64,000 bases of DNA from Pedobacter sp. L105 (lineage in GTDB: Bacteria; Bacteroidota; Bacteroidia; Sphingobacteriales; Sphingobacteriaceae), in the NCBI RefSeq assembly GCF_009765875.1, contig NZ_LMUP01000014.1, positions 62,001-126,000 of the forward strand, written 5' to 3'. Within the stretch, counting starts at the first letter, position 1, and each line of letters opens with the position of its first letter. The notes beneath the pieces were generated by a model, which was not told the origin of the DNA, ran no database searches, and saw nothing but the letters and a program-made list of their open reading frames with translations. This document shows, in pieces, positions 1 through 7,306 of the stretch. The translations under genes were made by a program, and so were the position numbers.

Positions 1-131
1 TAAATTACGCTGACATCAGGGTAGAAAAGGTTTATGAAGATGTGCTGGCCTTCGATTTGATAATGGACAGCCTCATTAGGTTTATTCATGCAGCTGTTGG
101 TAATCAATTTGAGGTATCTGCTTTGGAGTAG
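1..131 (+). CDS. C-terminal end of an unidentified protein
   Basis: An open frame enters from the left edge (first full codon at 3) and stops with TAG at 129-131, giving about 42 residues rich in acidic and hydrophobic positions (ending VSALE). I do not recognise a family. It may belong with the broken frame that follows, in which case this could be the tail of an immunity-type or other accessory protein, but nothing in the sequence proves it. Partial at the window edge. Confidence 0.4.
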   Translation, partial: NYADIRVEKVYEDVLAFDLIMDSLIRFIHAAVGNQFEVSALE

Positions 132-161
132 GAGATATGTTGAGTGAATGTGCTTAAACCG

Positions 162-387
162 ATGATTGGCTTAAATCAATTTATTCCTGAAATGTTTATT
201 GGAGATGAAAAAGTTATAGTATAAACTTGATCTCAGGGATGTTTTTATACATTCTCTTATAGATGGCTCAAAGAGTTATTTAATTGAATCTCATGGAGTA
301 AATCTAGGGTATATTTATATGAAGTCAATCAATGAAAATACCGGTTTGCCGGAGTGGGAGGAGATTATAAATGACCTGCATGCTTAA
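162..387 (+). pseudogene. Degenerate short gene remnant
   Basis: ATG at 162 opens a 20-codon frame that stops at 222-224. Coding-like sequence continues in another frame from 220 to the TAA at 385-387, with residues such as LIESHGVNLGYIYMKSIN and LPEWEEIIND. The second frame has no start of its own and reads like the C-terminal half of a small soluble protein. This suggests a frameshifted or decayed gene, possibly of the small acidic immunity-protein type, but the family is not recognised. Confidence 0.3.
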
Positions 388-492
388 ACGGCTGAGGTGG
401 GCGCTTTTATTTTGCGTTCGGGTTTGTAGTTAGTTTGTTTTTTTGAGGGTTAAGATCTGATTTTACAGATGGGATCAAAAGGACCATCAACC

Positions 493-620
493 GTAAACTC
501 TATTCAGTAATTAAATTTATCATTGTAAACCACAGGCAGTAAAAACAAATTTTATTGTAAACCCAAATTAGTAATTTACTTTCTTAATGTAAACTTATGT
601 CAGTGTTCGAGTCAAGTGGC
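493..620. repeat. Four tandem units with a 32-bp period
   Basis: GTAAAC occurs at 493, 525, 557 and 589, exactly 32 bp apart. In each unit it is followed after six variable bases by CAGTAA (TAGTAA in unit 3, CAGTGT in unit 4), while the remaining 14 bases are A+T-rich and variable. A constant period with only the half-sites conserved is the pattern of repeated protein-binding sites, since 32 bp is about three helical turns. It lies between the edge remnants and the downstream end of the DUF4153 gene. Function is not known. Confidence 0.7.
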
Positions 621-654
621 AAGTTAACACACCTTTCACATAGGTTTCAAAGAG

Positions 655-705
655 GGTTAACATAGGGTTGACATAGGTAGGGGGTATGTCAACCCTATGT
701 TAACC
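655..705. repeat. 21-bp perfect inverted repeat with a 9-nt loop
   Basis: The arms 655-675 and 685-705 are perfectly complementary around the loop GGTAGGGGG. Each arm carries two similar direct blocks (GTTAACATAGG and GTTGACATAGG), and a weaker relative (TTCACATAGG) lies just upstream near 635. There is no T-run on either side, so it is not a standard intrinsic terminator. It could still end transcription of the leftward DUF4153 gene, or be a palindromic repeat element. Confidence 0.65.
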
Positions 706-799
706 TCGTATGGATATTCTGACAATTTCAACCTTCACTACTACTATCCTATACCGAGATTAGGAGAAGACGGGGTTTTTTATGGAAGAGTAATCGTGA

Positions 800-2698
800 T
801 TATTTCGCTTTAATCAGGAATACGCCATTGTTATAGGTAATCTTTTTTATCGTTTTGTTTTTGTCCCGGTTAAACCTGATAGAATTTATTTTATAGACGA
901 CCTTGAAATTTTTGGTTTCTCCAATAACACCTAGCATAGCTGCAGGAAGGCTATATGTATATTCCGCATTATTGGATACCTTATAGGTTTTTAATTTTTC
1001 AGGGCTTTTGAGCAGCTGATTTAAAAACTCTTTTAAATCGAACAGGGCAGTGTCGTTGTTCAGCCGAAGTGATAATACTCCATTTTCGGTCATGCTTTCT
1101 TTAACAGTGATTTTGCGTGTTGCATTAATATTTGTATCCTGCTCAAAGCTGCTTTCCTGCAGGATGTAATCATATCCCTTGATTTCTACCAGGCCTATTT
1201 CAATATCTTTAATAAAATAACTATCAACCCTGGAACGATGTTTATATGAACTATAATCTTCTATATCATGAGTACTGAAATCACCCAGACCAAGGTAATT
1301 CTGAAGCCAGTTTATTTTTAGATTGTCCAGGTCATACCTTAGGCTATAACGATTAGGTTTGCCTTTTTTTAAGCTGTTCGATAAGGAATCTGTAACCTGA
1401 TCCAGCTCTTTATTGATATACGGCTGGAGGGCACCGTAACCATACTGTTCAATAATATACCTCAGTGTACTTGCAGCATAGTTACCATCCTTTAGCGGGA
1501 TATTTTTTATTGCTGTTATTTTGTGATCTTTATAAGCATGGTTCCTTTTGAAGATGTTAGTCAGAATCTTTACTTGTGAGTAAGAAGACACAGAAAATGC
1601 ACTTTGTGGTCCATATATACAAACGATAGTGAATATGCAAAGTGAAATAGGGACAAGCTTAATGTTCTGTTTGCGGGATAGCAGGAAATAAACTGTGATA
1701 AATAACAACCAGAAAGCGAGCATGATCAGGAAATACCTTTTCTCTGTAATCCCATAGCTGAAAACCCTGGCACCTACGGCCAAGAATAACAGGACGATCA
1801 GCGGGAGCATCAGAAAATAAAAGCTACGGGCATAAGTTTTTATCCATCCATTTTCTGCCTGTTCACGAATGGGAAATACTAAAAGGAGGGAGAGGATGCC
1901 AAATACTGCATATCCCAATATTAAGTTGGCTACGAGTCCTTTAGGAAGATTCCATTGTACAAGAATTTTAGCCTCGTAGGCCAATAGTATGATCACATAA
2001 ACTGTGGCTAACGGAATTAAAACATATTGCGTAAATACTTTTAGTCCTTTAGGATAGGTGAAATCATTGTTCAGGGTATCCAAGTCTTTTGGGATGCCTG
2101 CGAGAAAAAATACTGTGTTGAATATTCCAGCAGTGAATATCCATAATTTGGCGTAAATGTTTGAACCCAGGTCAATGTTAAACAGAAATTTAGTGGCACC
2201 TATTGCACCGGCCAGGCCCAGAAAAAGTACAGCACTGTAGAGTGCGCCTGTTAAAAAACGGATAAATATTGTTTTGTTAAATTGCCAGAAGCCCTGGATA
2301 GAATCGGCGTGAATATAGGCTGAAAATGAGACCAAAAGATGTGCAGCGAGGCTCATTAATGTGAACCTGATCGTATCGGCACTCCGCTCAAAAGGATTGA
2401 TAAACCAAATCAGGTTAATAACAAATAAGGCGATAAGCGCTTTGTATATGTACAATTGCATGCCTTTTACGGCTTTGTGCTCTAGATATAAACTTGTCGA
2501 AAGGCTAACCACTAATCCTAAATTGGCAATCATGACAATTCTGATACACCAATCCATTATTTTAGAATCCTGGGATGGTGTTTCGATACCAACAATTGCC
2601 GCGGTTGTACCGATCACAGCAAAGATTATTTCCAGAGGGAAACGCCTGATCACATATTTGATGTTTTCTATTAAGTTCTGAATGGATGGGAGCGCCAT
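800..2698 (-). CDS. DUF4153 domain multi-pass membrane protein
   Basis: A 632-residue protein whose first 370 or so residues form about ten hydrophobic segments, followed by a soluble C-terminal region of about 250 residues. The arrangement and sequence style match DUF4153 proteins, which are common in Bacteroidota and have no established biochemical role. It would sit in the inner membrane with the C-terminal part facing one compartment. The ATG at 2698 directly precedes a short amphipathic segment and the first membrane helix. It stands alone: no partner gene is close on the same strand. The family call rests on recognition, not on a motif with known function. Confidence 0.75.
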   Translation of the reverse strand: MALPSIQNLIENIKYVIRRFPLEIIFAVIGTTAAIVGIETPSQDSKIMDWCIRIVMIANLGLVVSLSTSLYLEHKAVKGMQLYIYKALIALFVINLIWFINPFERSADTIRFTLMSLAAHLLVSFSAYIHADSIQGFWQFNKTIFIRFLTGALYSAVLFLGLAGAIGATKFLFNIDLGSNIYAKLWIFTAGIFNTVFFLAGIPKDLDTLNNDFTYPKGLKVFTQYVLIPLATVYVIILLAYEAKILVQWNLPKGLVANLILGYAVFGILSLLLVFPIREQAENGWIKTYARSFYFLMLPLIVLLFLAVGARVFSYGITEKRYFLIMLAFWLLFITVYFLLSRKQNIKLVPISLCIFTIVCIYGPQSAFSVSSYSQVKILTNIFKRNHAYKDHKITAIKNIPLKDGNYAASTLRYIIEQYGYGALQPYINKELDQVTDSLSNSLKKGKPNRYSLRYDLDNLKINWLQNYLGLGDFSTHDIEDYSSYKHRSRVDSYFIKDIEIGLVEIKGYDYILQESSFEQDTNINATRKITVKESMTENGVLSLRLNNDTALFDLKEFLNQLLKSPEKLKTYKVSNNAEYTYSLPAAMLGVIGETKNFKVVYKINSIRFNRDKNKTIKKITYNNGVFLIKAK

Positions 2699-3217
2699 AA
2701 TTTGAGTTCTTATTTTCGGGTAATTTAGTTGATTGATTCGGTATTTGAAATAAAGGGTTGGTATTTGCTTGTTTGTCGTAATTGCGAACAGAACTTTTAT
2801 GGGGCTTCAAAGATTTGAGGAAGGTTTTATCATTCTCTAAAATATTATTGAAAAAGATGAGTCGAATCTGGGTTATAACTGAGGAGTGGTAAATCAAAGA
2901 TTCTCGCCTGCAGATTTGTCCTTCCCAGATAAATGGATAATTACTAGTTTGTACAATTAATGATGAAATACCTTGATCAGGGTCAATGGTAACCATTTTC
3001 ACTGTTGTACTAAAATTTTCTATAATATTATTTGTTAAATTCCGCTAAACTATTAAATTTGTAGTAATGAGATAATATAATAGTCGTTTGTGCTAATAGC
3101 TCCTCTAATATGCCTTTCCTGTATCTCTGTTTATAATAGTAATATCTAAATTTGATATGCTGATAGGCGGCATAGTCATTTAAAATAAAACGGCTTTCGA
3201 ATTTAAAATTGAGTATT
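2699..3217. other. Intergenic region between divergent genes
   Basis: A+T-rich spacer between the leftward DUF4153 gene and the rightward Crp-like gene, so it should hold both promoters. An open frame on the - strand (2562-3002) runs from here into the DUF4153 gene in another frame. Its predicted protein has no recognisable domain, so I treat it as chance. No clear repeat, RNA gene or terminator was seen. Confidence 0.4.
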
Positions 3218-3817
3218 ATGGCACATCAGGATTTATTTAAATTTCTCCCAGGCGATGAGCGCACTAAACAATTGTTGTCACAACCTGGACACCAAAAGTG
3301 GATAGAGGCGCTGGAAGAAAAGTTGAAACCTATTCTGGTGACCCGTGGCCAAATGCTAACCGTAGCGGGAAAAAAGCCAGATGCCATTTATTACCTAGAG
3401 AGGGGAGCTATTAAAGGGTATCGACATAAATTTGTCAAACAACAGGTATTTTATTTATGGGATAGTCAGTCCATTGTAGGAGATGCTAGGAGTTTTTTTG
3501 ATGAGAAACCATCTGATCTGTACATCCAGGTTGTAAAAGATGCTTCATTATTGATGCTTGAAAAAGAAGCACTGAATAGTGTGATTTCAGAGTTTCCAGA
3601 GTCTTGGGTTTTCCTTACTTCAATTGTATTACATTGTTATTCCTATCATGAGGAAAACCACTTTGATATGCTAGAATTAAATAGTTTTGAACGATTCGAG
3701 AAACTAATTTCTACAAGAAAAATGATTGATATGACTTTTTCTAAAAGTGACATAGCTTCTCTTTTAGGTGTCTCCCGTTCGTCTCTTAATACTTTCTACC
3801 ATAAAGGATCACGATAA
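3218..3817 (+). CDS. Crp/Fnr-family transcriptional regulator
   Basis: About 199 residues from the ATG at 3218 (a TTG at 3209 could add three). Residues 35-130 have the cyclic-nucleotide-binding beta-roll pattern (RGQMLTVAGKKPDAIYYLERG, then a loop and IQVVKDASLLMLEKEAL). A linker helix follows, then a short C-terminal helix-turn-helix (KSDIASLLGVSRSSL). Such Bacteroidota proteins usually lack the canonical cAMP-binding arginine and may sense another ligand or none. The protein ends soon after the recognition helix, so the winged part is short. It sits just upstream of the kinase and peptide block and is a natural candidate regulator of it. Confidence 0.75.
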   Translation: MAHQDLFKFLPGDERTKQLLSQPGHQKWIEALEEKLKPILVTRGQMLTVAGKKPDAIYYLERGAIKGYRHKFVKQQVFYLWDSQSIVGDARSFFDEKPSDLYIQVVKDASLLMLEKEALNSVISEFPESWVFLTSIVLHCYSYHEENHFDMLELNSFERFEKLISTRKMIDMTFSKSDIASLLGVSRSSLNTFYHKGSR

Positions 3818-3866
3818 TACATTTTTCTTGTCTCTTTATATACACTGTACTGCACACAATTCAACA

Positions 3867-3905
3867 TCATTTTGTACAGTATTGTACGTCATTTTGTCTA
3901 GTATT
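3867..3905. promoter_or_regulatory. Two 17-bp direct repeats 22 bp apart
   Basis: TCATTTTGTACAGTATT at 3867-3883 and TCATTTTGTCTAGTATT at 3889-3905 differ at two positions and start 22 bp apart, two helical turns. This spacing is typical of tandem sites bound by dimeric activators such as LytTR-type response regulators. An extra inverted pair, ACTGTAC at 3844-3850 and GTACAGT at 3874-3880, overlaps it. The site is about 250 bp before the kinase gene and just after the Crp-like gene, so either that regulator or another could bind here. Confidence 0.45.
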
Positions 3906-4155
3906 TATACTCCTAAAAGGAGTGATATGCTTATCTTAGTATAGTAGTTATACGACAAACATTGTGTTGAATGATTGAATTAAATTCGATATCGGTTATT
4001 GTAAATACTAAATTTATAAAACCAAATTTAGAGCTATTTAAATCGCAATTAGGTTACTAATAGTAATTGAGAATGACCAGCGCAACAGATTGGATTATAA
4101 AGGAGTGAGGTCTTAAGGAATTGAATAATAAGAATATTTGATTAAAATAAAATAG

Positions 4156-5466
4156 ATGGAAAATACATATAGTCAAATCAACCTAAGTGAACAAGACCTC
4201 GCTGATATTGTGGATGAGTTGGGTTTAGTGTATAAAATAGATGGTAACTACCTTTTGATAGGTATAGGTCCCTCTTTTAATGATTACGTGCTATATATAT
4301 CTGTTGTCTTATCGCAACTAAAACAAATATTAAAAATTATTATACGAGAAATATACACTGAAGCATTATCTATGGTTGTGATAAAAGATATGAAAACTGC
4401 CGAGGACTTATTAACTGGAGTATTTGGGGTAGATGAAATTGGGAAAGTCATTGCAGTTTTTATTCCAAAAGATCGTGAATTTCTTTCCATAACCCAGAAG
4501 CTGGTAATGTTAACCCAAGGATTTAAAGGTCCTGAAATACCTGGTAAAATTCATTTAGGAGAACTTGTATATACCGATTCAAATTTGAAACTAGATGAAG
4601 CAAAAAGTAAAAACAAGCTCCAGGTTTTCCAGGACAACTATTTGGTATTGTCTATCATAAAAAGACACATCAAAGGGAATGTTTATAAATGCTTCTATAT
4701 GAAAGGAATCTTTAATATGGGGTTCTGTATCATAAAAGAAGGTAAAAAATCCATGTGGTCTGATCATGAGGGTAGAGATATCAAAGATAGGTTAGAATGG
4801 CAAAAAAAAATCCATCAAGATTTATCCGATATAATAGATATTCCTAAAATACTGGATTTGTTCGAAGAAAATGGGAATACTTACTTGGTTATGGAATATA
4901 TCAAAGGGATAGCTCTGACTAGTGTAATTAATCGGACATACATGGGGAGGAACTGGATGCAGCTGTCTCTTACTGAGAAAAATAAGCTATTAAACCTATT
5001 ACTTAAAATATTAAAAATAATAGAAAGCATACATAAAAAGGGGTATATCCATCGTGATCTATCATCGGATAACTTCATGATTACTAAAAAACTGCGTATT
5101 TATGCTATCGATCTGGAACTGGCGTATGGGGTAAATTTTGGATATCCTTCACCTCCATTTCAATTAGGTACACCTGGATATATGTCGCCTGAACAAATAA
5201 GGAGAGACAAGCCAACCTATAAAGAGGATATCTATGCGATTGGTGCTTTAATGATTATTTTTTTTACTAATATAAGACCAGAGGAATTTGATCTTCAAAA
5301 TCCAAATGAGATATTCAAATCCATTTTTTCTTACACAAGGGACCAGCATATCGCTGAGCTTATAGTTAGATGCTTAAATGAGTCATTAGTTATTAGGCCA
5401 GAACTGCATGAGATAAATAGCGTATTGCAGTCAATACTTGAAAATTCAAGTAGAGGGGTTGGATAG
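4156..5466 (+). CDS. LanKC-like protein kinase lacking a cyclase domain
   Basis: A 436-residue protein. Residues 185-425 are a protein kinase: Lys194 in CIIKEG, the catalytic loop HRDLSSDN at 299-306, DLE in place of DFG at 319-321, GTPGYMSPEQ at 338-347 and Asp358. Residues 90-140 (GKVIAVFIPKDREFL, then QGFKGPEIP) and the segment after the lysine (HEGRDIKDRLEWQKK, IPKILDLFEENG) resemble the N-terminal and kinase parts of class III/IV lanthionine synthetases. Those phosphorylate Ser/Thr of a precursor peptide. The C-terminal LanC-like cyclase of those enzymes (another 350 or more residues) is absent. Downstream Ser/Thr/Cys-rich peptides would be the obvious substrates. Kinase fold is sure; the lanthipeptide link is inference from memory of the family. 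Confidence 0.7.
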   Translation: MENTYSQINLSEQDLADIVDELGLVYKIDGNYLLIGIGPSFNDYVLYISVVLSQLKQILKIIIREIYTEALSMVVIKDMKTAEDLLTGVFGVDEIGKVIAVFIPKDREFLSITQKLVMLTQGFKGPEIPGKIHLGELVYTDSNLKLDEAKSKNKLQVFQDNYLVLSIIKRHIKGNVYKCFYMKGIFNMGFCIIKEGKKSMWSDHEGRDIKDRLEWQKKIHQDLSDIIDIPKILDLFEENGNTYLVMEYIKGIALTSVINRTYMGRNWMQLSLTEKNKLLNLLLKILKIIESIHKKGYIHRDLSSDNFMITKKLRIYAIDLELAYGVNFGYPSPPFQLGTPGYMSPEQIRRDKPTYKEDIYAIGALMIIFFTNIRPEEFDLQNPNEIFKSIFSYTRDQHIAELIVRCLNESLVIRPELHEINSVLQSILENSSRGVG

Positions 5467-5528
5467 ATTATGCTCTCTGTATGCTAGAATGTTAAAAGAA
5501 TAAGGAATACAAATAAATTGATTTTAAA

Positions 5529-6035
5529 ATGAAAGCGAATTTAAATCAAACCAATGGACTGAATCTGAAACCTGTTTTGGATAAAATTTTTGGACTCTTT
5601 TCTAAAGGTGAGACATACTTAAATATTTTAGTCAATCTGTTTGCATTGTTATTTCTCTATACAGCATCAAGCAAATTATTGGTATACCAAAATACTGAAT
5701 TGAGTATGTCTAAATCGCCAATAATTACCGAATTTGCTCCCATTTTAGTGTGGATGGTACCCACTATTGAAATTGTTATATCAATTTTATTATTGGTTCC
5801 TAAAACAGTGTTAATAGGGTTATATGCATTTTTTACGCTTATGGTTATGTTTACTTGCTATATCATTTGCATTTTGTATTATAGCTCATTTGTTCCCTGT
5901 AGTTGTGGTGGGGTAATTTCTTCATTGACGTGGAGTCAGCATTTGATCTTTAACACAGTATTTATTGTACTGGCTATTATCGCTATTTTCATTAAAACCA
6001 AATTTAAACCAACAAATCATCTATTGATAAACTAA
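5529..6035 (+). CDS. MauE/DoxX-like redox-associated membrane protein
   Basis: A 168-residue protein with four hydrophobic segments (about 35-55, 75-95, 99-120 and 140-160) and a CSCGG motif near residue 124 just before the last helix. This is the pattern of MauE-type proteins, which are thought to help form or maintain disulfides or to pass electrons to periplasmic thioredoxin-like partners. It lies 62 bp after the kinase and directly before the Cys-containing secreted peptides. The convergent operon supplies a TlpA-like thioredoxin, which fits a shared oxidative-folding job. Exact partner and reaction are inferred. Confidence 0.75.
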   Translation: MKANLNQTNGLNLKPVLDKIFGLFSKGETYLNILVNLFALLFLYTASSKLLVYQNTELSMSKSPIITEFAPILVWMVPTIEIVISILLLVPKTVLIGLYAFFTLMVMFTCYIICILYYSSFVPCSCGGVISSLTWSQHLIFNTVFIVLAIIAIFIKTKFKPTNHLLIN

Positions 6036-6054
6036 AATATTTTATGCGCAATAA

Positions 6055-6111
6055 ATCAGGGGATACCGAAAACCTGGAATAGAGTAGGTCTTTAATTAAA
6101 TGTTTTATAGA
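6055..6111 (+). promoter_or_regulatory. Conserved 5' leader, copy 1
   Basis: 57 nt directly before the first peptide start. From ACCG to AGGT, 25 nt are identical to copy 2 (6551-6607). Inside, ACCT and AGGT could pair around GGAATAGAGT. Conservation across an untranslated leader implies a shared RNA element or ribosome-binding structure. Confidence 0.6.
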
Positions 6112-6333
6112 ATGAAAAAATTATTTTTTGCCTCCATTTTAGCCATACTAGCTATTGGAGGTGCTTATGCACAGACATTTTCAACTGGACCTTCTGGAAC
6201 TGGTACAATATTTAGTTGTACAACTGCAACTACGCCAACCTGTCGTTCAACCGTTCCTGGTGGCACCGCTTATCCTTTTCCAACTGGAACCACTAAAGTT
6301 CAACTTCCAGATTTACATTATGTACCACAATAA
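6112..6333 (+). CDS. Short secreted Ser/Thr-rich peptide, copy 1
   Basis: 73 residues from the ATG at 6112, the start shared with copy 2; an in-frame ATG at 6100 has no counterpart there. Residues 1-21 form a Sec signal peptide (MKK, hydrophobic core, AYAQ with cleavage after AYA). The 52-residue mature part starts TFSTGPSGTGT, has two cysteines (SCTTATTPTC) and ends KVQLPDLHYVPQ. It is rich in Thr, Ser, Gly and Pro. With the kinase and MauE gene upstream it could be a modified peptide precursor or a disulfide-bonded secreted peptide. The similarity to DUF6520-type small Bacteroidota peptides is only in size and signal. Confidence 0.75.
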   Translation: MKKLFFASILAILAIGGAYAQTFSTGPSGTGTIFSCTTATTPTCRSTVPGGTAYPFPTGTTKVQLPDLHYVPQ

Positions 6334-6340
6334 TGTATTA

Positions 6341-6392
6341 ATATTATGTATACTTTGGATCAACATTAGTTGGTCCAGAGTATACATAATAT
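6341..6392 (+). promoter_or_regulatory. 24-bp RNA hairpin after peptide 1
   Basis: Arms 6341-6364 and 6369-6392 close a 4-nt loop (ATTA). All 24 positions pair if the two non-Watson-Crick positions are read as G-U in + strand RNA, so pairing is kept in RNA but not as a perfect DNA palindrome. It begins 7 nt after the stop codon. No T-run follows, so a 3'-end stabiliser or processing site is more likely than a simple terminator. A smaller hairpin (AATACTATT at 6397-6405 and AATAGTATT at 6426-6434) follows. Confidence 0.65.
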
Positions 6393-6550
6393 CATAAATA
6401 CTATTAATGAAAGAGTCCTTGTTAGAATAGTATTCTTCTTGAAAACTGATTTAGACGTTTTTGAGACAAATCCAAATTCTAAATTATTATTGATTAGGAT
6501 CTTTCGTTTGGTATACAAACGTTTTATGGTGAAAGAATTCTCTTAATTAT

Positions 6551-6607
6551 ATCAGGAGAAACCGAAAACCTGGAATAGAGTAGGTTTTTAATCAAATATT
6601 TTATAAA
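6551..6607 (+). promoter_or_regulatory. Conserved 5' leader, copy 2
   Basis: Ungapped 57-nt match to copy 1 directly before the second peptide start. The ACCT/AGGT pair and the A+T-rich tail before the ATG are kept. The in-frame upstream ATG of copy 1 is ATA here, which fixes the start at MKK for the family. Confidence 0.6.
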
Positions 6608-6829
6608 ATGAAAAAATTAATTTTTGCGCTTTGTTTAACGATAGCTGCTTTGGGAGGTGCTTATTCGCAAACATTTTCAACTGGGCCTTCTGGTACAGGT
6701 ACAGTATTCGAATTTACGACTGAACATTCACCGACTTGTCGAACAGTAGTTCCAGGTAGCCAAGGCTATCCATATCCAAATGGAACTATCAAAGTCCTTC
6801 TTCCAGACCTATTCTATTCTCCAATTTAA
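6608..6829 (+). CDS. Short secreted Ser/Thr-rich peptide, copy 2
   Basis: Exactly 73 residues, like copy 1, with a signal peptide (MKK, then GGAYSQ) and a mature part sharing TFSTGPSGTGT, PTCR, VPG, YP and LPDL. It keeps only the second of the two cysteines of copy 1: the SCTT stretch is EFTT here. So the peptide cannot form the same internal ring, and any disulfide would be intermolecular. The differences cluster in the centre of the mature part while the ends are kept, as in peptides that diversify a core region. Confidence 0.75.
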   Translation: MKKLIFALCLTIAALGGAYSQTFSTGPSGTGTVFEFTTEHSPTCRTVVPGSQGYPYPNGTIKVLLPDLFYSPI

Positions 6830-6954
6830 TGCTTAAAAGTTTCAATTATAATTAGAACAGCAATTTACTGCTGTAGATTACAGTGTTTTATGGAATCCTT
6901 AGTTAAAAGTATCAATCTTATGTGATGGACTTCATAATTATCTTTTACTATAGA

Positions 6955-7010
6955 AATAGGAGAATCTGAAAACCTGAAATAAAGTAGGTATTAATTAAAT
7001 GCTTTACAGA
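6955..7010 (+). promoter_or_regulatory. Conserved 5' leader, copy 3
   Basis: 56 nt before the third peptide gene, with GAAAACCT and AGTAGGT kept and scattered changes elsewhere (one base shorter than the other copies). The leader is about as well preserved as the coding part of this broken copy. Confidence 0.5.
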
Positions 7011-7226
7011 ATGAAAAAATTACTTTTTGCCTCCATTTTAGTTACAGTTGCCATCAGAGGTGCTTATTCACAAACTTATTCAACAGGGCCTTCTGGATAA
7101 GGGATGATTTTCGACTGCACTGTTGCAGTTGCGCCAACTTGTAGGTCGTTAGGTGCTAGTGGGGCTTATTTATATCCCAATGGTACAACTAAAGTTCGAC
7201 TTCCAGATCTAATGTTTCTGCTATAG
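7011..7226 (+). pseudogene. Third peptide copy with an internal stop
   Basis: From ATG 7011 the frame reads MKKLLFASILVTVAIRGAYS and QTYSTGPSG, then TAA at 7098-7100 where the paralogues have a Thr codon. It continues in frame through FDC, APTCR, GTTKVRLPDL to TAG at 7224-7226. Both cysteines of copy 1 are present. The rest of the frame is intact, so this is a recent nonsense lesion, a sequencing error, or, less likely, a recoded stop. The signal peptide also has an arginine (VAIRGAY) in its hydrophobic core. Confidence 0.7.
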
Positions 7227-7306
7227 AGATGATTTTGGAAGCCCTGAATTAGGTCTTGATCAACAATTTATAGATCTGGACTAATTTACTCCTTAAAATA
7301 TAAGTT

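Noticed and set aside
2562..3002. 146-codon - strand frame overlapping the DUF4153 start
   Set aside because: Half of it lies inside the DUF4153 gene in another frame and the translation has no domain, hydrophobic pattern or coding bias of its own.
6155..6397. Alternative + strand frame over peptide 1
   Set aside because: It lacks a signal sequence and is not conserved in copy 2, whereas the MKK frame is conserved at exactly 73 codons.
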